This document shows positions 15,653 through 25,106 of a DNA stretch of 64,000 bases, one piece after another (the first letter of the stretch is position 1; each line of letters starts with the position of its first letter). Location of the stretch: positions 1 through 64,000 of the forward strand of contig NZ_BAEP01000043.1 in assembly GCF_000315015.1 (NCBI RefSeq), written 5' to 3'. Source of the DNA: Paraglaciecola mesophila KMM 241. Lineage in GTDB: Bacteria; Pseudomonadota; Gammaproteobacteria; Enterobacterales; Alteromonadaceae. A model generated the notes under the pieces. The model worked only from the letters and a program-made list of their open reading frames with translations. It had not been told where the DNA came from and did not search any database. The position numbers and the translations under genes are program-made.

Positions 15653-16855
15653 TTGCCAAATATTCATAATTCACCCTCATCTCAGCCCGAAACAAGTGAA
15701 ACAATTAACGAAACAAACAGCGAAAAAAGCGCCTTTCCTTCTTTACTAGCGCCATTAAATATGGGGAATATTCAGCTTAATAATCGTGTGTTTATGGCGC
15801 CCTTAACACGTTCTCGCTCAACCCCAGGGGAGAATTTACAGACGCCTTTGCATGCCTTGTATTACGCACAACGCGCTTCTGCGGGCCTGATCATCTCCGA
15901 AGCCACACAAATCAGCCCTCAGGGGCAAGGTTATGCGTGGACGCCGGGCATTTTCACTGATGAGCAAGTGAGCCATTGGGAAGTGGTCACAGATGCAGTA
16001 CACAACGCCGGTGGTCGTATTTTCTGCCAGCTATGGCACGTTGGGGCTATCTCGCACCAAGTGTTCCAACCACATGATGCGCGCCCATTTTCATCAAGCG
16101 AATTTCAACCTGAAGGTGAAGCCTTTGTCGGTGATTTACTGCCAAACGGCCCAACGGTGCCGCACCCGAAAGCCCAAGCGATGACGCTTGAGGATATCGA
16201 CAATCTAAAACGTGATTATCGTCACGCGGCAAAATGCGCAAAAGAAGCTGGGTTTGATGGTGTTGAATTGCACGCAGCGAACGGTTATTTGCTCGACCAG
16301 TTTATACGCTCATCGGTTAACAAACGAGACGATCAATATGGTGGCAGCGTGGAAAATAGATTGCGTTTGTTAGAGGAAGTTATTGATGTTATTGCGCAAG
16401 AAATACCGCGCAACAACATAGGTGTGCGCCTGTCACCCACGGGCGGCCCCGGTGGCAGTTATGATGACGACCCAGAAGGCACTTACGTCGCCGCAGCTAA
16501 AGCGGTGTCAGGCAAAGGCGCTGTTTATTTGCATGTGGTTCGCCCGAACAACCATACAGGCGATGGCTCAGGTATCGAAAAGGGTAATCAGTTGCTTAAG
16601 GATATGCGTGCAGCCTTTAGCGGAGTGTTTATCGCCAACGGTGAATTTAGCCCGCAAGAGGCTAATACGTGGATTGAAAACAACGACGCTGATGCAGTGG
16701 CATTTGGGCGCTCATTTTTAGCTAACCCAGATTTACCGGCTCGCATCGCCAACGATGGCCCGTACAACGAGCCAAATGAAGAGACATTCTACGGTGGCGG
16801 CAGTGAAGGATACGTAGATTACCCGTCTCTTAATTTCATTCAATCAGCCATGTAA
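15653..16855 (+). CDS. Old Yellow Enzyme family alkene reductase (NemA-like)
   Basis: An FMN-dependent, NAD(P)H-using ene-reductase acting on electrophilic alkenes, N-ethylmaleimide or nitro compounds. Family motifs include NRVFMAPLTRSRS, HAANGYLLDQFIRSS with the substrate-binding His/Asn, RDDQYGGSVENR, GVRLSPTG and AFGRSFLANP. Start: TTG at 15653 has AAGAGGA well placed upstream; it gives an N-terminal extension of about 25 residues rich in Ser/Thr/Glu before the barrel (SLLAPLNMGNIQLN). The ATG within MGNIQLN would cut into the first strand. A terminator follows directly, then an alcohol dehydrogenase, a common pairing in electrophile detoxification. Confidence 0.92.
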   Translation: MPNIHNSPSSQPETSETINETNSEKSAFPSLLAPLNMGNIQLNNRVFMAPLTRSRSTPGENLQTPLHALYYAQRASAGLIISEATQISPQGQGYAWTPGIFTDEQVSHWEVVTDAVHNAGGRIFCQLWHVGAISHQVFQPHDARPFSSSEFQPEGEAFVGDLLPNGPTVPHPKAQAMTLEDIDNLKRDYRHAAKCAKEAGFDGVELHAANGYLLDQFIRSSVNKRDDQYGGSVENRLRLLEEVIDVIAQEIPRNNIGVRLSPTGGPGGSYDDDPEGTYVAAAKAVSGKGAVYLHVVRPNNHTGDGSGIEKGNQLLKDMRAAFSGVFIANGEFSPQEANTWIENNDADAVAFGRSFLANPDLPARIANDGPYNEPNEETFYGGGSEGYVDYPSLNFIQSAM

Positions 16856-16880
16856 CGGCCGCTACTTCTATATGACGTTG

Positions 16881-16921
16881 AAAGGGCGTGTTTACCTAAC
16901 GTAAACACGCCTTTCACTTTT
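16881..16921 (+). terminator. terminator after the OYE gene
   Basis: The hairpin arm AAAGG(G)CGTGTTTAC pairs with GTAAACACGCCTTT around CTAAC, followed by CACTTTT. It is 25 bases after the stop codon. Confidence 0.8.
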
Positions 16922-16991
16922 AGATACTCGCCGAAGTGGACATTGAAAAACCGTAGTCCACTTCGCACTAGCTTTAAATGAGAGAGAAACG

Positions 16992-18047
16992 ATGACCACT
17001 ATTTCAGCATATGCAGCAAAATCAGAAGACGGCCAAATGGCACCTCATGAAATTAAACGCCGAGCGCCTGGGGAGCATGATGTACAAATCGATATTCAGT
17101 TCTGTGGTGTGTGTCACAGTGATTTGCACGCGGTTAAAAACGACTGGGGCAACTCAAATTATCCTTTAGTGCCTGGTCACGAAATCATTGGCGAAGTGAG
17201 CGCAGTGGGCAGCAAAGTAAGTGACTTCAAAATAGGCGATACGGTGGGTGTGGGTTGCATGGTGGACTCGTGTCAAACATGTGCAGCCTGTGAAGAACAT
17301 CTTGAGCAGCACTGCTTAAACGGCGCGACCATGACCTATAACAGCAAGTTGAAAGACCCTACTGATGATGAAGAAGACATCACGCAAGGTGGTTACTCTA
17401 AACAGGTTGTGGTGAGTGATAAATTTGTGCTCAAAGTGCCTAAAAACCTAGATAAAGCCGCTGCTGCGCCGCTTTTGTGCGCAGGGATCACCACATACTC
17501 GCCGTTACACCAACACGGTGTTAAAGAAGGCATGACAGTGGGCGTGATTGGTTTAGGCGGCTTGGGCCACATGGGCATTAAGTTCGCTTCTGCCATGGGG
17601 GCGCATGTGGTGATGATCACCACCTCTAAAGAAAAGGCTGATGACGCCAAAAAGCTCGGCGCGGATGATGTATTAGTCACTAAAGACAAAGACGCCATGA
17701 AAAAATGGCGGGGTAAGTTTGATTTCTTGCTTAACACCATTCCCGTAGGGCATGACGTGAACCCGTATCTATCTTTGCTCAAATACAACAGCACTATGTG
17801 TTTCGTCGGTGCCATTGAGCCACTTGACGCGGTTAACGGTGCATTGATGATTGGCGGGCGTAAAGCGCTGGCAGGCTCACTTATTGGTGGAATTAAAGAA
17901 ACCCAAGAGATGCTCGATTTTTGCGGTGAGCACAATGTGGTCTCCGAAATCGAAAAAATTGACATGCAGGATATTAATGACGCGTTTGAGCGTATGAAAA
18001 GTAACGATGTGCGTTATCGCTTCGTAATTGATATGCAGAGTTTTTAA
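16992..18047 (+). CDS. zinc-dependent NADP alcohol dehydrogenase, YahK/CAD-like
   Basis: The 351-residue medium-chain dehydrogenase has CGVCHSDLH and GHEIIGEV for the catalytic zinc, the four structural-zinc cysteines in the VDSCQTCAACEEHLEQHC region, and the cofactor motif GLGGLGHMG. It reduces aldehydes to alcohols in the cytoplasm, usually with broad specificity and NADPH. It lies after the OYE gene but behind its terminator, so it likely has its own promoter, and it ends with a strong terminator of its own. Cinnamyl alcohol is unlikely to be the true substrate in this organism; aldehyde detoxification is the reasonable inference. Confidence 0.9.
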   Translation: MTTISAYAAKSEDGQMAPHEIKRRAPGEHDVQIDIQFCGVCHSDLHAVKNDWGNSNYPLVPGHEIIGEVSAVGSKVSDFKIGDTVGVGCMVDSCQTCAACEEHLEQHCLNGATMTYNSKLKDPTDDEEDITQGGYSKQVVVSDKFVLKVPKNLDKAAAAPLLCAGITTYSPLHQHGVKEGMTVGVIGLGGLGHMGIKFASAMGAHVVMITTSKEKADDAKKLGADDVLVTKDKDAMKKWRGKFDFLLNTIPVGHDVNPYLSLLKYNSTMCFVGAIEPLDAVNGALMIGGRKALAGSLIGGIKETQEMLDFCGEHNVVSEIEKIDMQDINDAFERMKSNDVRYRFVIDMQSF

Positions 18048-18099
18048 CGCCACTGGCCAATTGGAATACTGTAGCGCGTCTTTAAAATGAACATTGCCC

Positions 18100-18133
18100 A
18101 GAAAACCCAAGCATTGTGCTTGGGTTTTCTATT
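18100..18133 (+). terminator. terminator after the alcohol dehydrogenase
   Basis: A perfect 14-bp stem, AGAAAACCCAAGCA with TGCTTGGGTTTTCT, around loop TTG. The right arm itself contains TTTT and is followed by ATTT. Its symmetry could let it work in both directions. Confidence 0.85.
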
Positions 18134-18625
18134 TAGGGCATCCTATTAAGAGCTTTGTGATTAAGGCTTTCTAGTGAGTCGCTTGGCTTGGCGTTATCGC
18201 TTGCTCGCATTGGCACCTCGGTATTTAACTGTGCTTTGAAAAGGTGCAGTGTAACTAAATTGGTGCTCGCTTTATTGGGCGTTACGTGCCAATGATAAGT
18301 AACTTCGAGAGTTTATTTTACCTTTTTACTGTAACCTATTGATATTCATGATTTTTAAGTGGTTATGAATATTCTTTGCTGAATAGTTCATTGAGCGGCA
18401 TGCTTCTCGCAACTTCGCATAAATTAACCGTTTTATTTATTAACCAATTTTTAGATTTTTGACCAATAATAAAGGAACAGAATATAAAGTGCGCAACACC
18501 CTAATCTGGCTGCTAGTGACTCGTGTGATAGAGCATGCTGTTGAATACAGGCTTACTCATATAATCAAGCGCAATAGCGTGAGCAAGCAGCTGACACTGA
18601 CCAACACATCATTATGGATAGTTGA
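18134..18625. other. eutB upstream region
   Basis: About 490 bases without a gene. I see no cobalamin riboswitch, no EutR-type gene and no clear palindrome. An AT-rich stretch around 18330-18480 may hold the eutBC promoter. Confidence 0.35.
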
Positions 18626-20029
18626 ATGAGTCAAGGTTATCGACACACAGTCGGCAGTACCACCTATCAGTTCACGAGTTTGGCCCAGCTAATGGCCAAA
18701 GCCACACCCGAACGCTCGGGAGATAGATTATCAGGCGTGATTGCTCGCACCGCACAAGAGCGCGTTATTGCTCAAATGACGTTGGCTGAAGTTCCCCTTA
18801 AAACCTTCTTGAATGATGCGCTAATCCCCTATGAAAAAGATGAAATCACGCGCTTAATTCTAGATGAACACGATCAACAAGCGTTTGCGCCTATTGCCCA
18901 TTTCACCGTGGGAGATTTTCGAAACTGGCTGTTAAGCGACTACGCCACTAGCGAAGTACTGGCCAGTGTAAGTGCTGGCATTACCCCAGAAATGGCCGCG
19001 GCTGTGTGCAAAATAATGCGCAATCAAGACCTCATTTTAGTGGCTAAAAAATGTCACGTTACCACCGCATTTCGCAGCACAATAGGCCTGCCTAGCAGGC
19101 TTTCAACTCGATTGCAGCCCAACCACCCCACCGATGACATAAACGGCATTGCGGCCAGCATGCTAGATGGTTTGCTGTACGGAAATGGCGATGCGGTCAT
19201 AGGCATCAACCCAGCAACAGACAATGTTGCACAGGCCACCCACCTGCTGCATTTAATGGATGACGTCATTCAGCAATATCAAATTCCAACACAAAGTTGT
19301 GTATTAACCCATGTGACCAACACCATAGAGTGCATTGAAGCGGGGGCGCCGGTGGACTTGGTGTTTCAATCTATTGGCGGTACACAAGCGACCAACAGCA
19401 GTTTTGGTTTTAATTTGGCGACATTAGCAGAAGCGCAAGAAGCCGCGCTTAGTCTAAACAGAGGTACAGTGGGCAACAATGTGATGTATTTTGAAACCGG
19501 TCAGGGCAGTGCGTTGTCGGCGAATGCACATCATGGGTTAGATCAGCAAACATGCGAAGCCAGAGCCTATGCTGTGGCCCGAAAATTTAATCCATTGTTG
19601 GTTAATACAGTGGTGGGCTTTATTGGCCCTGAATATTTATACGATGGCAAAGAGATCACCCGAGCTGGGCTTGAAGATCACTTTTGCGGAAAATTGCTTG
19701 ATCTGCCTATGGGCTGTGACGTGTGTTACACCAATCACGCTCAAGCTGATCAAAACGATATAGACAACCTGTTGACATTACTCGGGGTGGCGGGTTGTTC
19801 ATTTATTATGGGGATCCCGGGCTCAGACGACATTATGCTGAATTATCAAACGACCTCATTTCACGACGCCTTGTATTTGCGTCGGGTGATAGGCGCGAGA
19901 CCAGCACCAGAGTTTGAGATGTGGTTAGACCAAATGAAGATCATGAAAAATGATGGGCAGTACATACTATCGGATCATGTGCCAGACGTTTTTGCCCGTT
20001 CGTTAAAGGCACTAGGGGGACGTTCATAA
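18626..20029 (+). CDS. eutB: ethanolamine ammonia-lyase, large subunit
   Basis: EutB is the catalytic TIM-barrel subunit of the adenosylcobalamin-dependent enzyme that converts ethanolamine to acetaldehyde and ammonia. The 467-residue length is normal. Recognisable segments include LDGLLYGNGDAVIGINPATD, QSIGGTQATNSSFG, YFETGQGSALSANAHHG and GLPMGCDVCYTNHA-like sequence near the C-terminus. It overlaps eutC by one base (TAATG). No eutA reactivase, permease or microcompartment shell genes lie beside it, so the acetaldehyde would be handled elsewhere; the alcohol dehydrogenase upstream is separated by a terminator. Confidence 0.95.
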   Translation: MSQGYRHTVGSTTYQFTSLAQLMAKATPERSGDRLSGVIARTAQERVIAQMTLAEVPLKTFLNDALIPYEKDEITRLILDEHDQQAFAPIAHFTVGDFRNWLLSDYATSEVLASVSAGITPEMAAAVCKIMRNQDLILVAKKCHVTTAFRSTIGLPSRLSTRLQPNHPTDDINGIAASMLDGLLYGNGDAVIGINPATDNVAQATHLLHLMDDVIQQYQIPTQSCVLTHVTNTIECIEAGAPVDLVFQSIGGTQATNSSFGFNLATLAEAQEAALSLNRGTVGNNVMYFETGQGSALSANAHHGLDQQTCEARAYAVARKFNPLLVNTVVGFIGPEYLYDGKEITRAGLEDHFCGKLLDLPMGCDVCYTNHAQADQNDIDNLLTLLGVAGCSFIMGIPGSDDIMLNYQTTSFHDALYLRRVIGARPAPEFEMWLDQMKIMKNDGQYILSDHVPDVFARSLKALGGRS

Positions 20030-20937
20030 TGAAAAAGTACATTGAGGAACCCGCAACACAAAGCAAGAGGTTGGACAATCACGGGAGTCTAACAAACAGT
20101 AAAGTGGTAAAAAACCCATGGCGCACCTTACGTAGCTATACGAATGCACGTATTGGACTAGGGCGGGCAGGGATAAGCTTACCCACCTCTGAAATGCTGG
20201 GGTTTCAGTTGTCGCATGCCAAGGCCCGAGATGCAGTGAAATTGCGATTAAACACGCAAGAGCTACAACATAAACTCACCGAGTTTTCGTCATTGTTGCC
20301 TTGCCCACCCATGGTGCTGCATAGCCAAGCGTTTGATAGAACGACATTTTTGCAGCGCCCTGATCTGGGAAGAAAATTAAATGACGTGTCGCGCAACGAC
20401 TTACTTAACTTTATGACCCAACAAGGGGGAGAAAGCGAGCCGCAATACGATTTGGCGATAGTGGTAGCGGACGGACTTTCATCCTTGGCGGTGCAACATA
20501 ATGCCGCGCCTTTTTTAAAGCAGTTAATGACTCGACTACACAGCGCATCAGAGTCGTGGAGCTTGGCACCGATGACGATCATTGAGCAAGGCCGGGTCGC
20601 CATTGGTGATGAAGTAGGGGAGCGGTTAAACGCCAAGGCCGTGTTGCTGTTAATTGGTGAGCGTCCTGGGCTGAGCTCCCCTGATAGCCTAGGGTTGTAT
20701 TTTACCTGGCAACCCAAAGTAGGCTTAAACGATGCACAGCGAAATTGTATTTCTAATATCCGCCCTGCAGGTTTGGGCTTCGACGATGCGGCTCAAAAAG
20801 CGATGTATTTACTAACCCAAGCCAGGCGCTTAAAGCTTTCAGGGGTTAACCTCAAAGATCGTTCTGATAGTGATGTGCTTAGCGCGTTAAAAAACAGAGT
20901 AGTGCCTATGCGCAGCTTTTTAACTAAGCCGAGCTAG
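20029..20937 (+). CDS. eutC: ethanolamine ammonia-lyase, small subunit
   Basis: EutC completes the coenzyme B12 binding site at the EutB interface. The 302 residues match the family, with NPWRTLRSYTNARIGLGRAG near the N-terminus, a conserved ADGLSSLAVQHNA segment in the middle, LLIGERPGLSSPDSLG and the C-terminal IRPAGLGFDDAAQKAMYLL. It follows eutB with a TAATG overlap, indicating translational coupling and fixed stoichiometry. The first 35 residues are polar and variable. A bidirectional terminator ends the unit. Confidence 0.95.
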   Translation: MKKYIEEPATQSKRLDNHGSLTNSKVVKNPWRTLRSYTNARIGLGRAGISLPTSEMLGFQLSHAKARDAVKLRLNTQELQHKLTEFSSLLPCPPMVLHSQAFDRTTFLQRPDLGRKLNDVSRNDLLNFMTQQGGESEPQYDLAIVVADGLSSLAVQHNAAPFLKQLMTRLHSASESWSLAPMTIIEQGRVAIGDEVGERLNAKAVLLLIGERPGLSSPDSLGLYFTWQPKVGLNDAQRNCISNIRPAGLGFDDAAQKAMYLLTQARRLKLSGVNLKDRSDSDVLSALKNRVVPMRSFLTKPS

Positions 20938-21040
20938 CGTGACACTGAGGTTGCCTTGATTAATATCTAGCAAAAAAATAATGGGTGCATAAAGAGCTAA
21001 GTCTACTCCCGTGTTTCAGTGAATTTTTAATAGACATGAA

Positions 21041-21082
21041 AAAAAACGAGCTGTTAAATACAACAGCTCGTTGATATTTTTC
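21041..21082. terminator. bidirectional terminator between eutC and the DUF3466-like gene
   Basis: AACGAGCTGTT (21045-21055) pairs perfectly with AACAGCTCGTT (21062-21072) around a 6-base loop. An A-run precedes it and GATATTTTTC follows, so it can end transcription from both converging sides. Confidence 0.85.
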
Positions 21083-21170
21083 ATAAACATCATGCATTAA
21101 CGATTGTTACTATATGCCTAAGCGTATTCTTAGCGTTTAAAAAGGCTCGTTCGTGAAGGTACAAAGCGCG

Positions 21171-22850
21171 CTAAACCAAACAATCCAACAAACAATAACC
21201 AAAAGCACCAGCGCCTTGGCGTTCGTACTCTTCTTCGTATACATCACAGTTATCAATCGAACCACCTGGTATGGGCACTAGCTTAATTGCGACAACGTGG
21301 GTGCTTGAAGATTGGGCATCGTACTCATCTAGTTCAATTTCACCTGTGATATCTTTATTAACGCTAGATACAGTTGCCGTTGCAATGATTTCGCCGTTTT
21401 CGTTAATGCCATTGGCTTGAGCAATGGTATAAGGGCTATTGCATTCAATTAAGTCGTTTAGGCTTGAGAAAATATCGTTACGATAATCATAAACAAAGCC
21501 TTCTACCCGGCGAATGCCTGAGCTGGTTTCTTCAAACTCGGTGAAACCAACCACTAGGTTGTCGTCATTGATTGCGGTGGGGACAGTAGAGGCACTGTCA
21601 AAGAAATCATCTGGGTAGTCAATGATACCTGAGTCGTAGTCATACACGAAAAACTTGTTAGGCGTTGAGCCCAGTACGCTTTTGGTGGCGTATCCTACAA
21701 CCAAATCATTGTTATTGATGTCGACCGCGTAGCTGGCAAAAACATCGTACTCTTCGTCGCTATCTTCGCTGATCGTGTAGGCTTTGTCATTGTCGTAAAT
21801 TACTGCCGCTGAGGTTAAGGTGTCAGTATTTTGATAGAACGCCGGTGACGTACCCACGGCAATACCAAAATCGTTGATGGCGACAGCCGTGCTGCTGTAA
21901 ACCGTGGTGTCGTCTTCATCTGGTTCAATTAACATGGGTAGGGCGTAGGTATCTTCGACACCGTTATCGTCTAATTGCCAAATAACCCCTCTTTGCTGAA
22001 ATACGCTTCCGAGACTGGCATTGGTGCTGATACTTAAACTGCGCAAACACGAGGCTTCAGGGATATCACCTCGCTCACTTTCATCGGCACAAGCATCGAT
22101 ACTGTCTTGCAAGGTAGTAGACACCAATTCAGTGCTCCCTATGCCGACTACTTGATTCAATTCATTTATATCGTAGGCTTCGCTGTATCCGCCCAAAGTA
22201 CTTTCAGGCGGTGTCAGCTCTATTACGTTATCTTCTATTTGAGCGAATCCACGGTAGTAAAAATCATTTAGTACATAAGTGACATCTTCTATGTCTTCTG
22301 TCACATATTCCAGTTTATAAAAACCGTCGTAACTTTTCCCGACGGTATAGCCAAAGTCGTTGATACCACGTACGGTTGTGGTGGCACTGTTGCGGTACTC
22401 GTCGGTGTCATTGTCAATGGTGTCAAAACCATGAAGCAAAGTACTGGTGTCTTCTGAGGCCACATAGCTATTTAAGCTGGCAATTTGCTGAAAGAACTGG
22501 CTTTCGGCATTGGCCGTAATATAGGCATATAAAAATTCGTAGTCAGCGGTATTGAAGTCGCCCGAACGAGCATTTTCTAAGTTGGTTAACCCGGCAATGA
22601 GCGTAGCTGAATCGAAATTCAGCAATGAAACATCAATTACGGGATTAAATTGCGACGCTAAGTTAACGGCGATTTCACCGATGCTGTTGATGGCGGTTGG
22701 GTATGAGTCAACGCCTAACTCTGCGACGGGTAACTCAACTACTTGATACTGAGCACCGAACGCAGCGGGAACTGATAAAAAGGCGCTGGACAGAAATGCG
22801 CTGGACAAAAAGGAGCGGGATAAAAGAGCTGCTATTCGTGTTTGTTTCAT
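21171..22850 (-). CDS. DUF3466-like exported protein with frameshifted C-terminal sorting tail
   Basis: This 559-residue protein has a signal peptide ending near VPAAFGA and many repeats of a sequence like AINDFGIAVG, INNNDLVVGY and INDDNLVVGF, as in DUF3466/HAF-type proteins. It is rich in Asp, Glu, Ser and Thr, as expected for a secreted protein. The annotated end GAGAFGYCLLDCLV is odd. Shifting one base near 21189 yields VGLFGLARFVPSRTSLFKR and a stop at 21130: a hydrophobic segment with an Arg/Lys end resembling a GlyGly-CTERM-type sorting signal. A one-base loss in the TGTTTGTTGG run likely removed this tail, unless the assembly has an error. Function unknown. Confidence 0.7.
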   Translation of the reverse strand: MKQTRIAALLSRSFLSSAFLSSAFLSVPAAFGAQYQVVELPVAELGVDSYPTAINSIGEIAVNLASQFNPVIDVSLLNFDSATLIAGLTNLENARSGDFNTADYEFLYAYITANAESQFFQQIASLNSYVASEDTSTLLHGFDTIDNDTDEYRNSATTTVRGINDFGYTVGKSYDGFYKLEYVTEDIEDVTYVLNDFYYRGFAQIEDNVIELTPPESTLGGYSEAYDINELNQVVGIGSTELVSTTLQDSIDACADESERGDIPEASCLRSLSISTNASLGSVFQQRGVIWQLDDNGVEDTYALPMLIEPDEDDTTVYSSTAVAINDFGIAVGTSPAFYQNTDTLTSAAVIYDNDKAYTISEDSDEEYDVFASYAVDINNNDLVVGYATKSVLGSTPNKFFVYDYDSGIIDYPDDFFDSASTVPTAINDDNLVVGFTEFEETSSGIRRVEGFVYDYRNDIFSSLNDLIECNSPYTIAQANGINENGEIIATATVSSVNKDITGEIELDEYDAQSSSTHVVAIKLVPIPGGSIDNCDVYEEEYERQGAGAFGYCLLDCLV

Positions 22851-23153
22851 TGTTTTTTCATCGCTTGTTTCATTGCTCGTGTCATCGCTTGATTATTACG
22901 GCTTACTATTGGCCTGCATAAAAGCGCTCTGCTCAAAACTAAATGTCTGACTCTGTTAGCGCTGTCGTTTATCTAGCTTGTGCAATGCTTTACTGGCTTT
23001 TAGGCAATAAAGGGCCTAACAGCGATAAAGCGAAAGGCTTTCAAAGCGTATGATGCAGATGTCGGCTAATGTGAGTCTTGGGTCGTCACTTGATATGTGA
23101 ATCAGCGCCATAGCGAGGCAATTCCTTACTATGGCGCGAATGCGGTAAACCAA
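22851..23153. other. spacer between two exported-protein genes
   Basis: Both neighbours are transcribed leftward. The stretch contains the promoter region of the DUF3466-like gene at its left end. No gene or clear terminator is seen. Confidence 0.4.
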
Positions 23154-24665
23154 TTAGTTAACTTGGTTTTGATCCACTAATGTCATGCTGAACCCGGTTG
23201 ATGCGCTGTCATCTGGGGCAAAAATCAAGAACTGCTCAACACTGTCTTCGTCTAATGTCAGTTGGAAGCTGTCCATGATGATATCGCTGCCTTCGATAGT
23301 AGCGATGGCGAACACATCGTAAGTGTTATTGATAAGCGTGATAGAGCTGTTGCTTTCTTGTAAAACAGACAGGGTATTATCAGCGGTAGAAATCACTTCG
23401 TCGTTTTCAACAAAGTAGAATTTCACACGGCTAAAATCATCAGAGTCACTTAAGTTAACCACTTTAATTCCATGGCTATAAATGCTTGAACTGCTGCTTT
23501 TAGTGATGGTTAAAGACTTAATAATGGACTCGTAGTTATCAACGATACCGTCTTCGTTTTCATCGATAATGTCGTCTTCGTCATCATCAACGGCATCCGT
23601 TTTAGAGTATAAGAAAACAATATTGTCTGCGTTTTCTTGCAAACTTAACAATGCATCATGAATAAACAGCTCGTCATTATCAGCATTTAGAATGTCGAAT
23701 GAATAGTCACCGTTAGAAGTCGTTGTCGTTTCACTGAATTGGCCGTATCCCAGGTCATCTACCATCAATTCGCTGTCGTCATCTAAATCAACGTTTAAGT
23801 CGACTACGCCAGTGTAATCAGGAATGTACTGGTTTGTGGCGATGCCGTTGTAAAAACCGAATGAGGCCTCAGCGTCAACATCGTTTAGCTCAGTAACACT
23901 GTTTACACCGATACTGTCGATGGTAAAAGGTGAGCTGCCTACACCTACGTTGTCACGCAATACCACAACATATTGGCTTACCACAGAATATGAAATATCT
24001 TCAGAGGTAAAGATTGGCTCGCTGCCACCTGGCTCAGTGATGTAGAAAATATACTGATCTTGTTCAATCTTTATATTGTCTGTAAGGCTGTTGAGTTCAA
24101 CGGTTGATACGAACTCTGCTTCATTGAAGGTTTCGTTGTCTTCAGAGATGTAAACATCCACAGTGGAGTAGTCAGTGTTTAGATTTAGAAAACGCACGTT
24201 AAATAAATCATCGTCGTCGTCATCATCGTCATCTACCACAGGGATATCAAATGTGAGTACGTTAGGCGAACGAATATCGTCAGTAAGGGCAACAAAGGTA
24301 ATCACTTCGTTTTGAATTTTATGCTGCTCTTGATAAATCACTTCAAGATCGCTGCGATCGCTACTTTCTTCGTCCTGCCAGCCAAGTTCAACCCAATAAG
24401 TGTCATTGTCCAGCGCGTTGTTCGAAGTGACATTGCCGAAAGTCACTGCACCATAGGTAATTTCTACTTCGTCGTCGTCATCTTCATCTAAGTCTTCATC
24501 AACGGTGAGATACACTGCTGGGGCGTTGTATGAGGCGTTGTAAAAGCGGATGTATCCAGTGTTGTCATCGTCACTTGAACCACAGCCAGTAAGAGATAAT
24601 AACGCAACCCCCAAATATAGAGCAGGGGAGCGAATTATCGACGACGTCGTTTTGCTTAACTTCAT
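23154..24665 (-). CDS. acidic lipoprotein with DUF4397-like repeats
   Basis: A 503-residue lipoprotein with signal and lipobox LSLTGC, followed by a Ser/Asp-rich linker. The mature protein has repeated segments such as IRFYNASYNAPAVYLTVDE and VRFLNLNTDYSTVDVYISED, which resemble the DUF4397 beta-sandwich repeat. It is extremely acidic, with Asp runs near residues 58-66 and 142-153. It is probably exposed at the outer membrane or cell surface; the Asp runs could bind calcium. It is transcribed in the same direction as the DUF3466-like gene about 300 bases downstream. No enzyme motif is visible. Confidence 0.7.
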   Translation of the reverse strand: MKLSKTTSSIIRSPALYLGVALLSLTGCGSSDDDNTGYIRFYNASYNAPAVYLTVDEDLDEDDDDEVEITYGAVTFGNVTSNNALDNDTYWVELGWQDEESSDRSDLEVIYQEQHKIQNEVITFVALTDDIRSPNVLTFDIPVVDDDDDDDDDLFNVRFLNLNTDYSTVDVYISEDNETFNEAEFVSTVELNSLTDNIKIEQDQYIFYITEPGGSEPIFTSEDISYSVVSQYVVVLRDNVGVGSSPFTIDSIGVNSVTELNDVDAEASFGFYNGIATNQYIPDYTGVVDLNVDLDDDSELMVDDLGYGQFSETTTTSNGDYSFDILNADNDELFIHDALLSLQENADNIVFLYSKTDAVDDDEDDIIDENEDGIVDNYESIIKSLTITKSSSSSIYSHGIKVVNLSDSDDFSRVKFYFVENDEVISTADNTLSVLQESNSSITLINNTYDVFAIATIEGSDIIMDSFQLTLDEDSVEQFLIFAPDDSASTGFSMTLVDQNQVN

Positions 24666-25065
24666 TGTATCTCCAGGTTTATTTTCTTAGGTGAGATGCG
24701 GTCATATTTCACCTAAGGCTTTGTTTAATTGCCATTGTGACGTAAGGATAAAACGTTAAGTTCATTGGTTATGAGGCTCTTTACATAACCTTTACCTTTC
24801 TTGGCAATCGCTGACATTTCTATACAAATGAAGACAAAAGCTTGCGGGAAATTTGAACGAAATAGTTGGATTTGACAGGTTGGCTCGCACTGGCCACAGC
24901 TCAGGTCAGATGTACAAATTGTCCTTTAAAGAAACACTGCTGATTTACTACAAGGTTTAGTAATACCATTACTACACGGCGACGCCTTAATCAAAAACCG
25001 CTGGGCGCATTCTAAGGGGGCATTTATTAATGCGGATTGGTATGAATGGGTGAACTTCGGATCTC
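24666..25065. other. intergenic region upstream of the DUF4397-like gene
   Basis: About 400 bases with no supported gene. It should hold the leftward promoter of the lipoprotein gene at its left end. A small ORF crossing 25050-25313 is antisense to the Vgb-like gene and was not accepted. Confidence 0.35.
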
Positions 25066-25096
25066 ATAAAAAAGAAGCGGCTCGGACGAACCGCTC
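25066..25096 (-). terminator. terminator of the cytochrome/Vgb-like gene
   Basis: On the minus strand AGCGG and CCGCT, extended by part of TTCG/CGAG, form a hairpin followed by TTCTTTTTT. It starts about 10 bases after the gene's stop codon. Confidence 0.75.
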
Positions 25097-25106
25097 AATA
25101 ACGAAA

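Noticed and set aside
15501-15749. 82-residue open frame before the OYE gene
   Set aside because: It overlaps the better supported TTG start with AAGAGGA and has no family resemblance.
18134-18625. Cobalamin riboswitch upstream of eutB
   Set aside because: I could not find the B12-box core or the expected helices.
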